Shown here: in pieces, positions 16,546 to 23,273 of the stretch
How positions within the stretch are numbered: the first letter of the stretch is position 1
How the letters are laid out: each line of letters opens with the position of its first letter
Source: DATKEH01 sp035546355
GTDB lineage: Bacteria > Acidobacteriota > Thermoanaerobaculia > Multivoradales > JAIOJS01
Assembly: GCA_035546355.1 (NCBI GenBank)
Contig: DATKEH010000303.1
Location: 1-38,903 of the forward strand
Length of the DNA stretch: 38,903 nt
Direction: 5' to 3'
Notes under the pieces: model-generated
Told to the model about the DNA's origin: nothing
The model's database searches: none
Seen by the model: the letters and a program-made list of their open reading frames with translations, nothing else
Made by a program: the position numbers and the translations under genes

Positions 16546-17846
16546 CAGCCCCGGCGCGCCAGGGCGCGCCGCCCCGGGTAGCGGCCCGCCGCCCCCAGCT
16601 CCTCCTCGATACGCAGCAGCCGATTGTACTTCGCTACCCGGTCGCTGCGGCAGGGAGCGCCGGTCTTGATCTGGCCGGCGCGGGTGGCGACCGCCAGGTC
16701 GGCGATGGTGGTGTCCTCGGTCTCGCCGGAGCGGTGCGAGATGACGTGGGCGTAGCCGTGGGTCTTGGCGGTCTCCACCGCGTCGAGCGTCTCGCTCAGG
16801 GTGCCGATCTGATTGAGCTTGACCAGCAGGGCGTTGGCCACCCCCTGCTCGATGCCGCGGGCGAGGATCTCGGGGTTGGTGACGAAGACGTCGTCGCCGA
16901 CCAGCTGCACGCGGGCGCCGAGCTGCTCGGTCAGCACCTTCCACCCCGCCCAGTCCTGCTCCGCCAGCCCGTCCTCGATGGAGACCAACGGATAGCGCTC
17001 GAGCCACTGCCCGTACAGCTCGACCAGCTCGCCGGCGGCGAGGCCGCTGCGCCCCTCGCCGGCCAGCGCGTAGCGCACGCTCTCGTCGCCGCTGTCGCCT
17101 TCCACCAGCTCGCTCGCCGCCACGTCGAGGGCGAGGGCGATCTGCCCCCCCGGCTCGTACCCCGCCTGTTCGATCGCCTCGAGCAGCAGGTCGAGGGCCT
17201 GCTGGTTGCTGGCCAGGTCGGGGGCGAAGCCGCCCTCGTCGCCGACGCCGGTCGACAGACCGCGCTTCTTGAGCACCCCCTTGAGCACCTGGTAGGTCTC
17301 GGCGCCGGCGCGCAGCGCCTCCGAGAAGGAGCCAAACCCCACCGGCACCAGCATGAACTCCTGGATGTCCACCGAGTTGTCGGCGTGGGCGCCGCCGTTG
17401 AGCACGTTGAGCTGCGGCACCGGCAGCACGGTGGCGCCGGGGCCGCCGAGGTAGGCGTAGAGCGGCAGCCCCGACGCCTCGGCGGCGGCGTGGGCGACGG
17501 CCAGCGACGCCCCGAGGATGGCGTTGGCGCCGAGCCGGCTCTTGTTGGGCGTGCCGTCGAGCTCGATCAGGGTACGGTCGACGAGCGCCTGGTCGCGGGC
17601 GTCCATCCCCAGCAGCTCGCGGGCGATCTCGTCGTGGACGTGGCCTACCGGCCCGCGCACCCCCTTGCCCCGGTAGCGGCCGTCGCCGTCGCGCAGCTCG
17701 AGCGCCTCGCGGCTGCCGGTCGAGGCGCCCGACGGCACCGCCGCGCGGCCGGCGGCGCCCCCCTCCAGCACGCAGTCGACCTCGATGGTGGGGTTGCCCC
17801 GCGAGTCGAGGATCTCGCGCGCCAGCAGCTCCTCGATGGCGAACAT
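16545..17846 (-). CDS. eno: Enolase (phosphopyruvate hydratase)
   Basis: Cytoplasmic glycolytic enzyme that interconverts 2-phosphoglycerate and phosphoenolpyruvate, magnesium-dependent. The protein is 433 aa, the normal length. Motifs from the start are AREILDSRGNPTIEVD, VPSGASTGSREALELRD, the GANAILGASLAVA helix, LNVLNGGAHADN, GDEGGFAPDL, SIEDGLAEQDW, QLVGDDVFVTNP, the catalytic lysine in LLVKLNQIGTLSE, and SHRSGETEDTTIADLAVA near the C-terminus. ATG at 17846 gives the standard N-terminus. There is no Shine-Dalgarno sequence, and a TATCCT box ends seven bases upstream, consistent with a leaderless transcript. It is coupled to the FtsB-like gene. Confidence 0.98.
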   Translation of the reverse strand: MFAIEELLAREILDSRGNPTIEVDCVLEGGAAGRAAVPSGASTGSREALELRDGDGRYRGKGVRGPVGHVHDEIARELLGMDARDQALVDRTLIELDGTPNKSRLGANAILGASLAVAHAAAEASGLPLYAYLGGPGATVLPVPQLNVLNGGAHADNSVDIQEFMLVPVGFGSFSEALRAGAETYQVLKGVLKKRGLSTGVGDEGGFAPDLASNQQALDLLLEAIEQAGYEPGGQIALALDVAASELVEGDSGDESVRYALAGEGRSGLAAGELVELYGQWLERYPLVSIEDGLAEQDWAGWKVLTEQLGARVQLVGDDVFVTNPEILARGIEQGVANALLVKLNQIGTLSETLDAVETAKTHGYAHVISHRSGETEDTTIADLAVATRAGQIKTGAPCRSDRVAKYNRLLRIEEELGAAGRYPGRRALARRG

Positions 17847-17853
17847 CGGGAAA

Positions 17854-17859
17854 AGGATA
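17854..17859 (-). promoter_or_regulatory. Candidate -10 element of eno (leaderless spacing)
   Basis: TATCCT on the minus strand ends seven bases before the enolase ATG. It is part of a 16-base sequence (CCCGCCGTTGTATCCT) that occurs again, identically, at 18074-18089 upstream of the tRNA. No -35 hexamer is obvious. Confidence 0.4.
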
Positions 17860-17869
17860 CAACGGCGGG
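17854..17869. repeat. 16-bp direct repeat, copy 1 (upstream of eno)
   Basis: AGGATACAACGGCGGG on the plus strand is identical to 18074-18089. The two copies are 220 bp apart and bracket the tRNA-fMet locus with its hairpin and promoter. Seen directly. It may be a duplicated promoter box or a relic of a duplication. Confidence 0.8.
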
Positions 17870-17884
17870 AGCCACGATGGACGA

Positions 17885-17908
17885 AGGCCCCGGGTCGCCC
17901 CGGGGCCT
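17885..17908 (-). terminator. Hairpin after tRNA-fMet: 10-bp stem with a GCGA tetraloop
   Basis: On the minus strand AGGCCCCGGG, loop GCGA, CCCGGGGCCT form a perfect 10-bp stem closed by a GNRA-type tetraloop. It begins five bases after the tRNA CCA end. No U-tract follows, so it may act as a terminator or as a 3' processing and stability element. It could also shield enolase from tRNA transcription. Confidence 0.6.
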
Positions 17909-17911
17909 GCG

Positions 17912-17990
<79 letters not shown>

Positions 17991-18026
17991 TCGGCACCTC
18001 GCCGCCGTCACCGGCAGCGCCCGAAC

Positions 18027-18055
18027 AGCTTGGCATACGGCCCGGGGGCTGTCAA
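18027..18055 (-). promoter_or_regulatory. Probable promoter of tRNA-fMet
   Basis: A perfect TTGACA (18055-18050) is followed after 17 bases by CAAGCT (18032-18027), a weak -10. The predicted start is about 30 bases before the tRNA. The GC-rich stretch between the -10 and the tRNA resembles a stringent discriminator, but this is only suggestive. It is the only consensus -35 hexamer that I found in the window. Confidence 0.55.
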
Positions 18056-18073
18056 ACGACTCGGGCGGCGCGC

Positions 18074-18089
18074 AGGATACAACGGCGGG
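18074..18089. repeat. 16-bp direct repeat, copy 2 (between the MFS gene and tRNA-fMet)
   Basis: Identical to 17854-17869. Read on the minus strand it ends in the same TATCCT box as at eno, here about 20 bases before the tRNA TTGACA hexamer. It may supply a second, upstream promoter for the tRNA. Confidence 0.8.
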
Positions 18090-18126
18090 GGCGGCCCGGG
18101 CATTCCGGGCGCGGCTGCCGGCCCCC

Positions 18127-19344
18127 TCATGGCGTCCCTCCCCGCTCCTCGATCGCTACGGTGGAGGACGTCGGCTGCCAGCGCACCAGGGCGACGGCGA
18201 TCAGGTAGGCGACCGCCATCAGCGCGGCGGCGAGCCAGAAGGGCCACGACCAGCCGAGGTGCTGGAAGGCGGCGCCGGCCCAGATCGGCCCCAGCATGCG
18301 CGCCACCCCGCCGAGGGTCTGCTGCACTCCCAGCGTCTGGCCGACGTGGCCGCGCAGGGCGTGGCGCGACACTTGCGAGGTGGTGGCGGGGAACAGCAGC
18401 GAGGTGCCGATCGGCACCAGGGCGATGGCCGCCGCCATCGCCGGCAAGGTCGCCGGCAGCGGCAGCACCGCCATGCCGATGCCCAGCGCCAGCGCCCCCA
18501 TGCGCAGCACCCGCACCTCACCGAAGCGCGACAGCAGCGGCCCGAGCACCACGGCGCGCATCAGCAGCGAGACGCCGCCGACGTAGAAGTAGAAGTAGCC
18601 GATGGTCTTCTCGGTGACCGCGAAGACCCGCTCGAGGTAGAGGGCGAAGACGCCGTTCATCGCCATGAACGCCATCATCCCGGCGCTGTACACCCAGATC
18701 ATCAGGTGCGCCGGCGTCCCGGGACGGCGGAACACCTCGACCAGCGCCTGGCGCAGCGGCTGTCGCGGCCCGGCGGCCTCCTCGCCGGCGGCCGGTTCGG
18801 GCAGCAGCCGCCAGGCGAAGCCGACGTTGAGCAGGCACAGCGCGGCGGCCACCAGCCCCGGCGCCTCAGCCGACAGGCGGGTGGCCAGCGAGCCGAGCAG
18901 CGGCCCCACCATCACCCCGGCGCTGGTGGCGGCGGTCAGCCAACCGAGCGCCTTGGCGCGGTCGTCGCCCGGCACCGCGTCGGCGACGTAGGCCTGGATG
19001 ACGCCGTTGATGCCGCCCCCCGCCCCCTGCACCAGCCGCGACAGCATCAACACCCACACCGACTGCGCCAGGCCGAACAGCAGGTAGGCCACCGCCGAGG
19101 TGGTCAACCCGGCGAGGATCACCGGCCGCCGGCCGAAGCGGTCGGAAGCTCGCCCCCACAGCGGCGCCGTGCTCAACTGGGCGAAGGCGAAGCCGGCCAC
19201 CAGGACGCCGATCATGAACGGGTCGGCCCCCATGTGCTCGGCGTAGAAGGGGAGCAGCGGGAGCACCATCAGGTACCCCATCATGTCGATGAACACGGCG
19301 CCCATCAGCACGGCGATCCGCCCCAGCGCGGCGCGCCCGGTCAC
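18127..19344 (-). CDS. MFS transporter, drug-efflux (DHA1) type
   Basis: A 405-aa polytopic inner-membrane protein with about 12 hydrophobic segments. The N-terminal helix has the VFIDMMGYLMVLPLLPFYAE pattern. The loop between helices 2 and 3 has the MFS motif A (PLWGRASDRFGRRPVIL). Motif C-like glycines appear in helix 5 (SAGVMVGPLLG). This family exports small molecules by proton antiport. GTG at 19344 is chosen because it overlaps the permease stop as GTGA and the frame upstream belongs to the permease gene region. It is the last gene of the coupled operon, so its substrate may be linked to the deacetylase or ABC transporter, but nothing in the sequence says which. Confidence 0.87.
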   Translation of the reverse strand: MTGRAALGRIAVLMGAVFIDMMGYLMVLPLLPFYAEHMGADPFMIGVLVAGFAFAQLSTAPLWGRASDRFGRRPVILAGLTTSAVAYLLFGLAQSVWVLMLSRLVQGAGGGINGVIQAYVADAVPGDDRAKALGWLTAATSAGVMVGPLLGSLATRLSAEAPGLVAAALCLLNVGFAWRLLPEPAAGEEAAGPRQPLRQALVEVFRRPGTPAHLMIWVYSAGMMAFMAMNGVFALYLERVFAVTEKTIGYFYFYVGGVSLLMRAVVLGPLLSRFGEVRVLRMGALALGIGMAVLPLPATLPAMAAAIALVPIGTSLLFPATTSQVSRHALRGHVGQTLGVQQTLGGVARMLGPIWAGAAFQHLGWSWPFWLAAALMAVAYLIAVALVRWQPTSSTVAIEERGGTP

Positions 19345-21002
19345 GACCTCACCTCGCGCCCCTCCCCCCACGCCAGCAGCGCCGCCGCCGACAGCACCAT
19401 CAGCAGCACGCCGTAGGCGGCGGCCAGACCGGTCTCCTGCAGCCGCAGGTTGGAGAGGATCTCGATGGCGATCGGGCGGTTGTCGTAGGTGTAGAGCAGG
19501 ATCGAGGTGACGAAGTCCCCGAGCGCGGTGACGAAGGCCACCGACAGGCCCGCCGCCAGCACCGGCCAGAGCAGGGGCAGCACCACCCGGCCGAGGGTGC
19601 GCAGCCGTCCCGCCCCCAGGGATGCCGCGGCCTCCTCGAGGGCGGGGTCGAGCTGGCGCATCCCGGCCACCGCCGCGCGGCCGGTGAGCGGCAGAGCGCG
19701 CAGCAGGTAGGCCAGCGGCAGCAGCCACGGGGTGCCGACCAGCAGCACCCGCCCCAGGGCCGGGGCGTCGACGCTGAAAGCGACCGCCAGGGCGATGGCG
19801 AACACCGTCCCCGGCACCGCCCAGGGCAGCGCCACCAGGCCCTCCAGCAGCCGCCCGAGCCGGCCGCCGCGCAGCGCCGCGGCGCGGGCGGCGGCGAACC
19901 CGAGGGCGAGGGCGAGAGCGCTGGCCAGGCCCGCCATCCAGAGCGAGTTGAGCACCGGCCGTAGCGCCTCCGGCTCGGCGACCAGCCGCCGGTAGTTGGA
20001 AAAGTCGAGCACCGGCGGCAGTGCCTCGATCGTCCACGTACCCCACGGCACCAGCGACAGCAGCAGCAGCGTGGCGTGGGGGAGCAACAGCAGCGCCGCC
20101 AGCGCCCAGGCGGCAGCGGTGACCGCCCCCTGCCGCCACCCGCGCAGCCGTGGCGCGCGCTGCGGCGTCACACCGTGGGCCACGGAGGCGAGCCGGGCGC
20201 GCCCCTGCAGCGGCTGGCTGGCGGCGAGCGCCAGCAGTGCCAGCAGCGCCAGCACCACCGACTCGGCCATCGCCTGCGGCAGGTTGCCGTTGAGCTTGGA
20301 GGCGACGATCTGGGTGGTCATCACCCGGAAGTTGCCGCCGAAGATGTAGGGCGCCGAGAACGAGGCGATGGAGGTGAGGAAGGCGAGCAGCGAAGCGGCG
20401 GTCAGCGCCGGGCGCAGCGCCGGCAGCGTCACCGCGAAGAAGGTGCGCAGCCGGCCGGCGCCGAGCGACGCCGCCGCTTCCTCCATGCTGGGGTCGGCGC
20501 GCAGCAGCGCGGCGCGCACGAAGAGGAAGAAGTAGACGTACATCGAATAGGCGTGCACCAGCAGGATCGCCCAGGCGCCGCGCAGCTCCCAGGGCGCCGC
20601 CGCCAGCCCCAGGGCATCCATCAGCAGCCGTGCCAGCAGGCCGCTCTCGCCGTAGAGGAAGAGGAAGGCGATGACTCCGACCAGCGGTGGGAGGGCGACC
20701 GGCAGGGTGAGCAGCGCGGTCAGCGCCCGGCGCCCCGGGAAGCGGCTGCGGGCGAAGAGGAACCCGAGGGGCGTACCGACCGCCCCGGCGGCGGCCACCG
20801 AGGCCAGCGAGATCCACACCGTGCGCCACAGCGCCTGCCACTCGTCGCGGCGGGCGGCGAAGCGGGCGAAGGCCCCCAGCGACCACTCCCCGGCCGGCCG
20901 CAGCGCCTCCAGCACGACGAGCAGCAGCGGGTAGCCCACCAACCAGGCGAGCGCCACGGCGAGCAGCGGTGCGGTCAGGCGGGCGCGGCGGCGCTCAGCC
21001 AT
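19341..21002 (-). CDS. ABC transporter permease, fused two-domain type (FbpB/ThiP-like)
   Basis: A 553-aa inner-membrane protein made of two homologous permease halves of about 270 residues, each with about six membrane helices. Each half carries the EAA loop that docks on the ATPase: MEEAAASLGAGRLRTFFAV in the first half and LEEAAASLGAGRLRTLGRV in the second. This fused layout is typical of ferric iron (FbpB/SfuB), thiamine (ThiP) and phosphonate importers. ATG at 21002 overlaps the ATPase gene by eight bases, and its stop overlaps the MFS start as GTGA. Substrate is not determined by the sequence. Confidence 0.92.
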   Translation of the reverse strand: MAERRRARLTAPLLAVALAWLVGYPLLLVVLEALRPAGEWSLGAFARFAARRDEWQALWRTVWISLASVAAAGAVGTPLGFLFARSRFPGRRALTALLTLPVALPPLVGVIAFLFLYGESGLLARLLMDALGLAAAPWELRGAWAILLVHAYSMYVYFFLFVRAALLRADPSMEEAAASLGAGRLRTFFAVTLPALRPALTAASLLAFLTSIASFSAPYIFGGNFRVMTTQIVASKLNGNLPQAMAESVVLALLALLALAASQPLQGRARLASVAHGVTPQRAPRLRGWRQGAVTAAAWALAALLLLPHATLLLLSLVPWGTWTIEALPPVLDFSNYRRLVAEPEALRPVLNSLWMAGLASALALALGFAAARAAALRGGRLGRLLEGLVALPWAVPGTVFAIALAVAFSVDAPALGRVLLVGTPWLLPLAYLLRALPLTGRAAVAGMRQLDPALEEAAASLGAGRLRTLGRVVLPLLWPVLAAGLSVAFVTALGDFVTSILLYTYDNRPIAIEILSNLRLQETGLAAAYGVLLMVLSAAALLAWGEGREVRS

Positions 21003-22119
21003 CGGCGGCCTCGCCGCCGCTCGCGGCGCGTGGGAACACCCGTCCGCGGGTCGCGGCGCGAGGCCGCACCGCCACGCGGTCCCCCGGCACCGCCGCCGCG
21101 GAGGGCGCCGCGACCTCCACCTCGAAGCCCGCCGCGGCCACCCGGAAGAGGCTGGTCGCGCCCCCGTAGAGCCGGTCGCGGACCGCGCCGTCGACGGTGC
21201 CCGGCGTCGCCGGCGGCACCAGCTCCAGTCCTTCGGGCCGCAGCATCAGCTCCACCTCCTGCCCGGGGCTCAGCGCCCCCACGGCCTCCCCGGGCCAGGC
21301 GAGATCCGGCGCGGCCGACAGCACCACCTCCCTCGCGTCGCCCTGCCAGCGGCCCGGCAGCAGGTTGGCGCGACCCACGAACCCGGCGACGAATCGGGTG
21401 GCCGGGCGCTCGTACAGCTCCTCGGCGGTGCCCACCTGCTCCAGCCGGCCGCGGTAGAGCACGGCGATGCGGTTGCCGAGGTCGAACGCCTCCTGCTGCT
21501 CGTGCGTCACCAGGATGGTGGTGATGCCGAGCCGGAGCACCAGCTCCTTGAGCCCGCGGCGGGTGCGCTCGCGCAGCGCCGGGTCGAGATTGGAGAGCGG
21601 CTCGTCGAGCAGCAGCAGGCGCGGCTCGGGGGCCAGCGCCCGCGCCACCGCCACCCGCTGCTGCTGGCCGCCGGAGAGCTCGCCGACGGCGCGCCGCTCG
21701 AAGCCCGCCAGGTCGACCAGCGCCAGCACCTCCGCCACCCGCCGCGCCGCCTCCTCCGCGCCCACCCCCCGTGCGCGCAGGCCGAAGGCGACGTTGGCGC
21801 CGACGTCGAGATGGGGGAACAGCGCGTAGTGCTGGAAGACCATGCCGAAGCCGCGCCGCGCCGGCGGCAGGTGCCCCACCTCCCGCCCCGCCACCTCCAG
21901 CGAGCCGGCGTCCGGAACGGCGAAGCCCGCGAGCAGGCGCAGCAGCGTGGTCTTGCCCGAGCCCGACGGCCCGAGCAGCGCCAGCACCTCCCCTTCCCGC
22001 ACCGTGAACGACACCCCGTCGAGCACCACCGTGCCGTCGAAGGCCTTGTGCACGCCGGCGACGCGCAGGAACGGCCGGTCGGCCGCCGGCTGGCCGCGCT
22101 CGGGGGCGAGGGCGCTCAA
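20995..22119 (-). CDS. ABC transporter ATP-binding protein (FbpC/PotA-like)
   Basis: Cytoplasmic ATPase of the importer, 374 aa. From the chosen start: Walker A GPSGSGKT at about residues 50-57, Q-loop in MVFQHYALFPH, signature LSGGQQQR at 148-155, Walker B LLLLDEP at 168-174, H-loop in TILVTHEQQEA, then a TOBE-type C-terminal domain (about 285-360). No ATG fits in the frame before the family sequence. TTG at 22119 overlaps the binding-protein stop as TTGA, with a purine-rich GGGCGGGG just upstream, so I choose this TTG. It parallels the GTGA overlaps elsewhere in this operon. The iron/polyamine/thiamine ATPase group fits the permease type. Confidence 0.92.
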   Translation of the reverse strand: MSALAPERGQPAADRPFLRVAGVHKAFDGTVVLDGVSFTVREGEVLALLGPSGSGKTTLLRLLAGFAVPDAGSLEVAGREVGHLPPARRGFGMVFQHYALFPHLDVGANVAFGLRARGVGAEEAARRVAEVLALVDLAGFERRAVGELSGGQQQRVAVARALAPEPRLLLLDEPLSNLDPALRERTRRGLKELVLRLGITTILVTHEQQEAFDLGNRIAVLYRGRLEQVGTAEELYERPATRFVAGFVGRANLLPGRWQGDAREVVLSAAPDLAWPGEAVGALSPGQEVELMLRPEGLELVPPATPGTVDGAVRDRLYGGATSLFRVAAAGFEVEVAAPSAAAVPGDRVAVRPRAATRGRVFPRAASGGEAADG

Positions 22120-23273
22120 TCCCCGCCCTGCCCCCGAACCTCGCGGTCCCAGCGCTCCATCCACTCGCCGCCGTGCCGAGCCAGCAGTTGGCGATCGAAG
22201 TCGGCGGGCTCCATCTCCGCCAGGACCCGCTGCGCCCACTCGGGCAGCTCCGCGGCGGGGAGGTCGGCCCGCGCCGGCACCCGGAACAGCCGCTCGGCCG
22301 CCAGCCGCTGCGCTTCCGGGGTGCCGACCCACTCGATGAAGGCGCGGGCGGCGGCGGCGTGGGGGGCCCTCGCCACCAGCCCGATGGAGTCCTCGATCAC
22401 CGGCGTGCCGCTGCTCGCGAAGCGGTACTCGAGGGGCGACCCCTGCCGCTGCAACAGCAGGATGTCGGTCAGCTCCCAGATGCTCACCAGCCCCTCCTGG
22501 CGGGTGAGCTTGGTGAACAGCAGGGCCGGGTTCTGCACGTACTCCTTGGTCTGCGCGTCCAGCCGCCGCAGCCAGTCGAACCCGGCGTCGGGGCTGCCGG
22601 TGCGCTCCACCGAGCGCGCCAGCACCATGCCGAACATGGTGCGCATGGTGCCGGAGGCCAGCGGGTCGCGGATCACCACCCGGCCCTGCCACCGCGGGTC
22701 GAGGAGGTCGTCCCAGTCGGCGGGCGCCTCCGCCGCCGGCACCGCGGTGCTGTTGTAGACCAGGATGGGCAGGGCGAGGAAGAGGCCGAAGTAGCGGTCC
22801 TCGGGGTGGCGGAAGCGCTCCGGCACGGCCTCCGCCCAGGCGGGCCGGAAGGCGGCCAGCAGGCCCTCCTCGACGCCGCGGTCGAAGATCGAGGCGGGGC
22901 CGCCGAACCAGACATCGGCCTGCGGGTTGGCGGCCTCCGAGCGCACCCGGTCGTAGACCTCCTGCGAGCCCATGTCGAGCCAGCGCACGTCCACCCCGGG
23001 CTCGGCCTTCTCGAACTCCGCCTCGAACAGCGACAGCAGGTCGCGACCGTGCGGCGAGTAGAGCACCAGCGGCGTGCGGCCGTCGCCGCCGCAGCCGAGC
23101 AGGAGGGGGAGCAGGAGCAGCGGCAGGAGCAGGGAGAGCCGGCGTAGGGGCCGGCCTCCGCGCCGGCCCGCGGCGGGCGGGGGCAGAGCCCCGCCCCTAC
23201 GACCGCTCGCGCACGGCGCGCCGGCCCCGGGGCGTAGGGGCCGGCCTCCGCGCCGGCCCGCGGCGGCCTTCAC
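22116..23273 (-). CDS. ABC transporter substrate-binding lipoprotein (family of Fe3+/thiamine/phosphonate binders)
   Basis: A 385-aa predicted lipoprotein. The mature protein begins at the cysteine of LLLGCGGDG (about C61) and has the periplasmic-binding fold: LVLYSPHGRDLLSLFEAEFE, ADVWFGGPASIFDRGVEEGLL, GRVVIRDPLASGTMRTMFG, EDSIGLVARAPHAAAARAFIEW. No adjacent tyrosine pair like that of FbpA is obvious, so iron is not assured. The only in-frame start consistent with the operon is GTG at 23273, overlapping the deacetylase stop as GTGA. It yields an unusually long Arg/Gly-rich n-region of about 45 residues encoded by a REP-like repeat (23141-23266). Removing one 90-bp unit would leave a normal-length leader in frame. 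Export competence of the long form is uncertain. Confidence 0.85.
   Translation of the reverse strand: MKAAAGRRGGRPLRPGAGAPCASGRRGGALPPPAAGRRGGRPLRRLSLLLPLLLLPLLLGCGGDGRTPLVLYSPHGRDLLSLFEAEFEKAEPGVDVRWLDMGSQEVYDRVRSEAANPQADVWFGGPASIFDRGVEEGLLAAFRPAWAEAVPERFRHPEDRYFGLFLALPILVYNSTAVPAAEAPADWDDLLDPRWQGRVVIRDPLASGTMRTMFGMVLARSVERTGSPDAGFDWLRRLDAQTKEYVQNPALLFTKLTRQEGLVSIWELTDILLLQRQGSPLEYRFASSGTPVIEDSIGLVARAPHAAAARAFIEWVGTPEAQRLAAERLFRVPARADLPAAELPEWAQRVLAEMEPADFDRQLLARHGGEWMERWDREVRGQGGD
23141..23266. repeat. REP-like repeat element with a 36-bp direct repeat at 90-bp period
   Basis: Bases 23141-23176 are identical to 23231-23266 (36 of 36). The segment 23143-23201 is bounded by inverted ends CGTAGGGG and CCCCTACG. 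It contains two hairpins: GGGCCGGC/GCCGGCCC around six bases, and GGGGCGGGGC/GCCCCCGCCC-type pairing around TCT. Such CGTAGGGG...CCCCTACG elements look like the dispersed palindromic intergenic repeats of GC-rich genomes. Here it lies inside the 5' coding region of the binding-protein gene. Confidence 0.8.
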
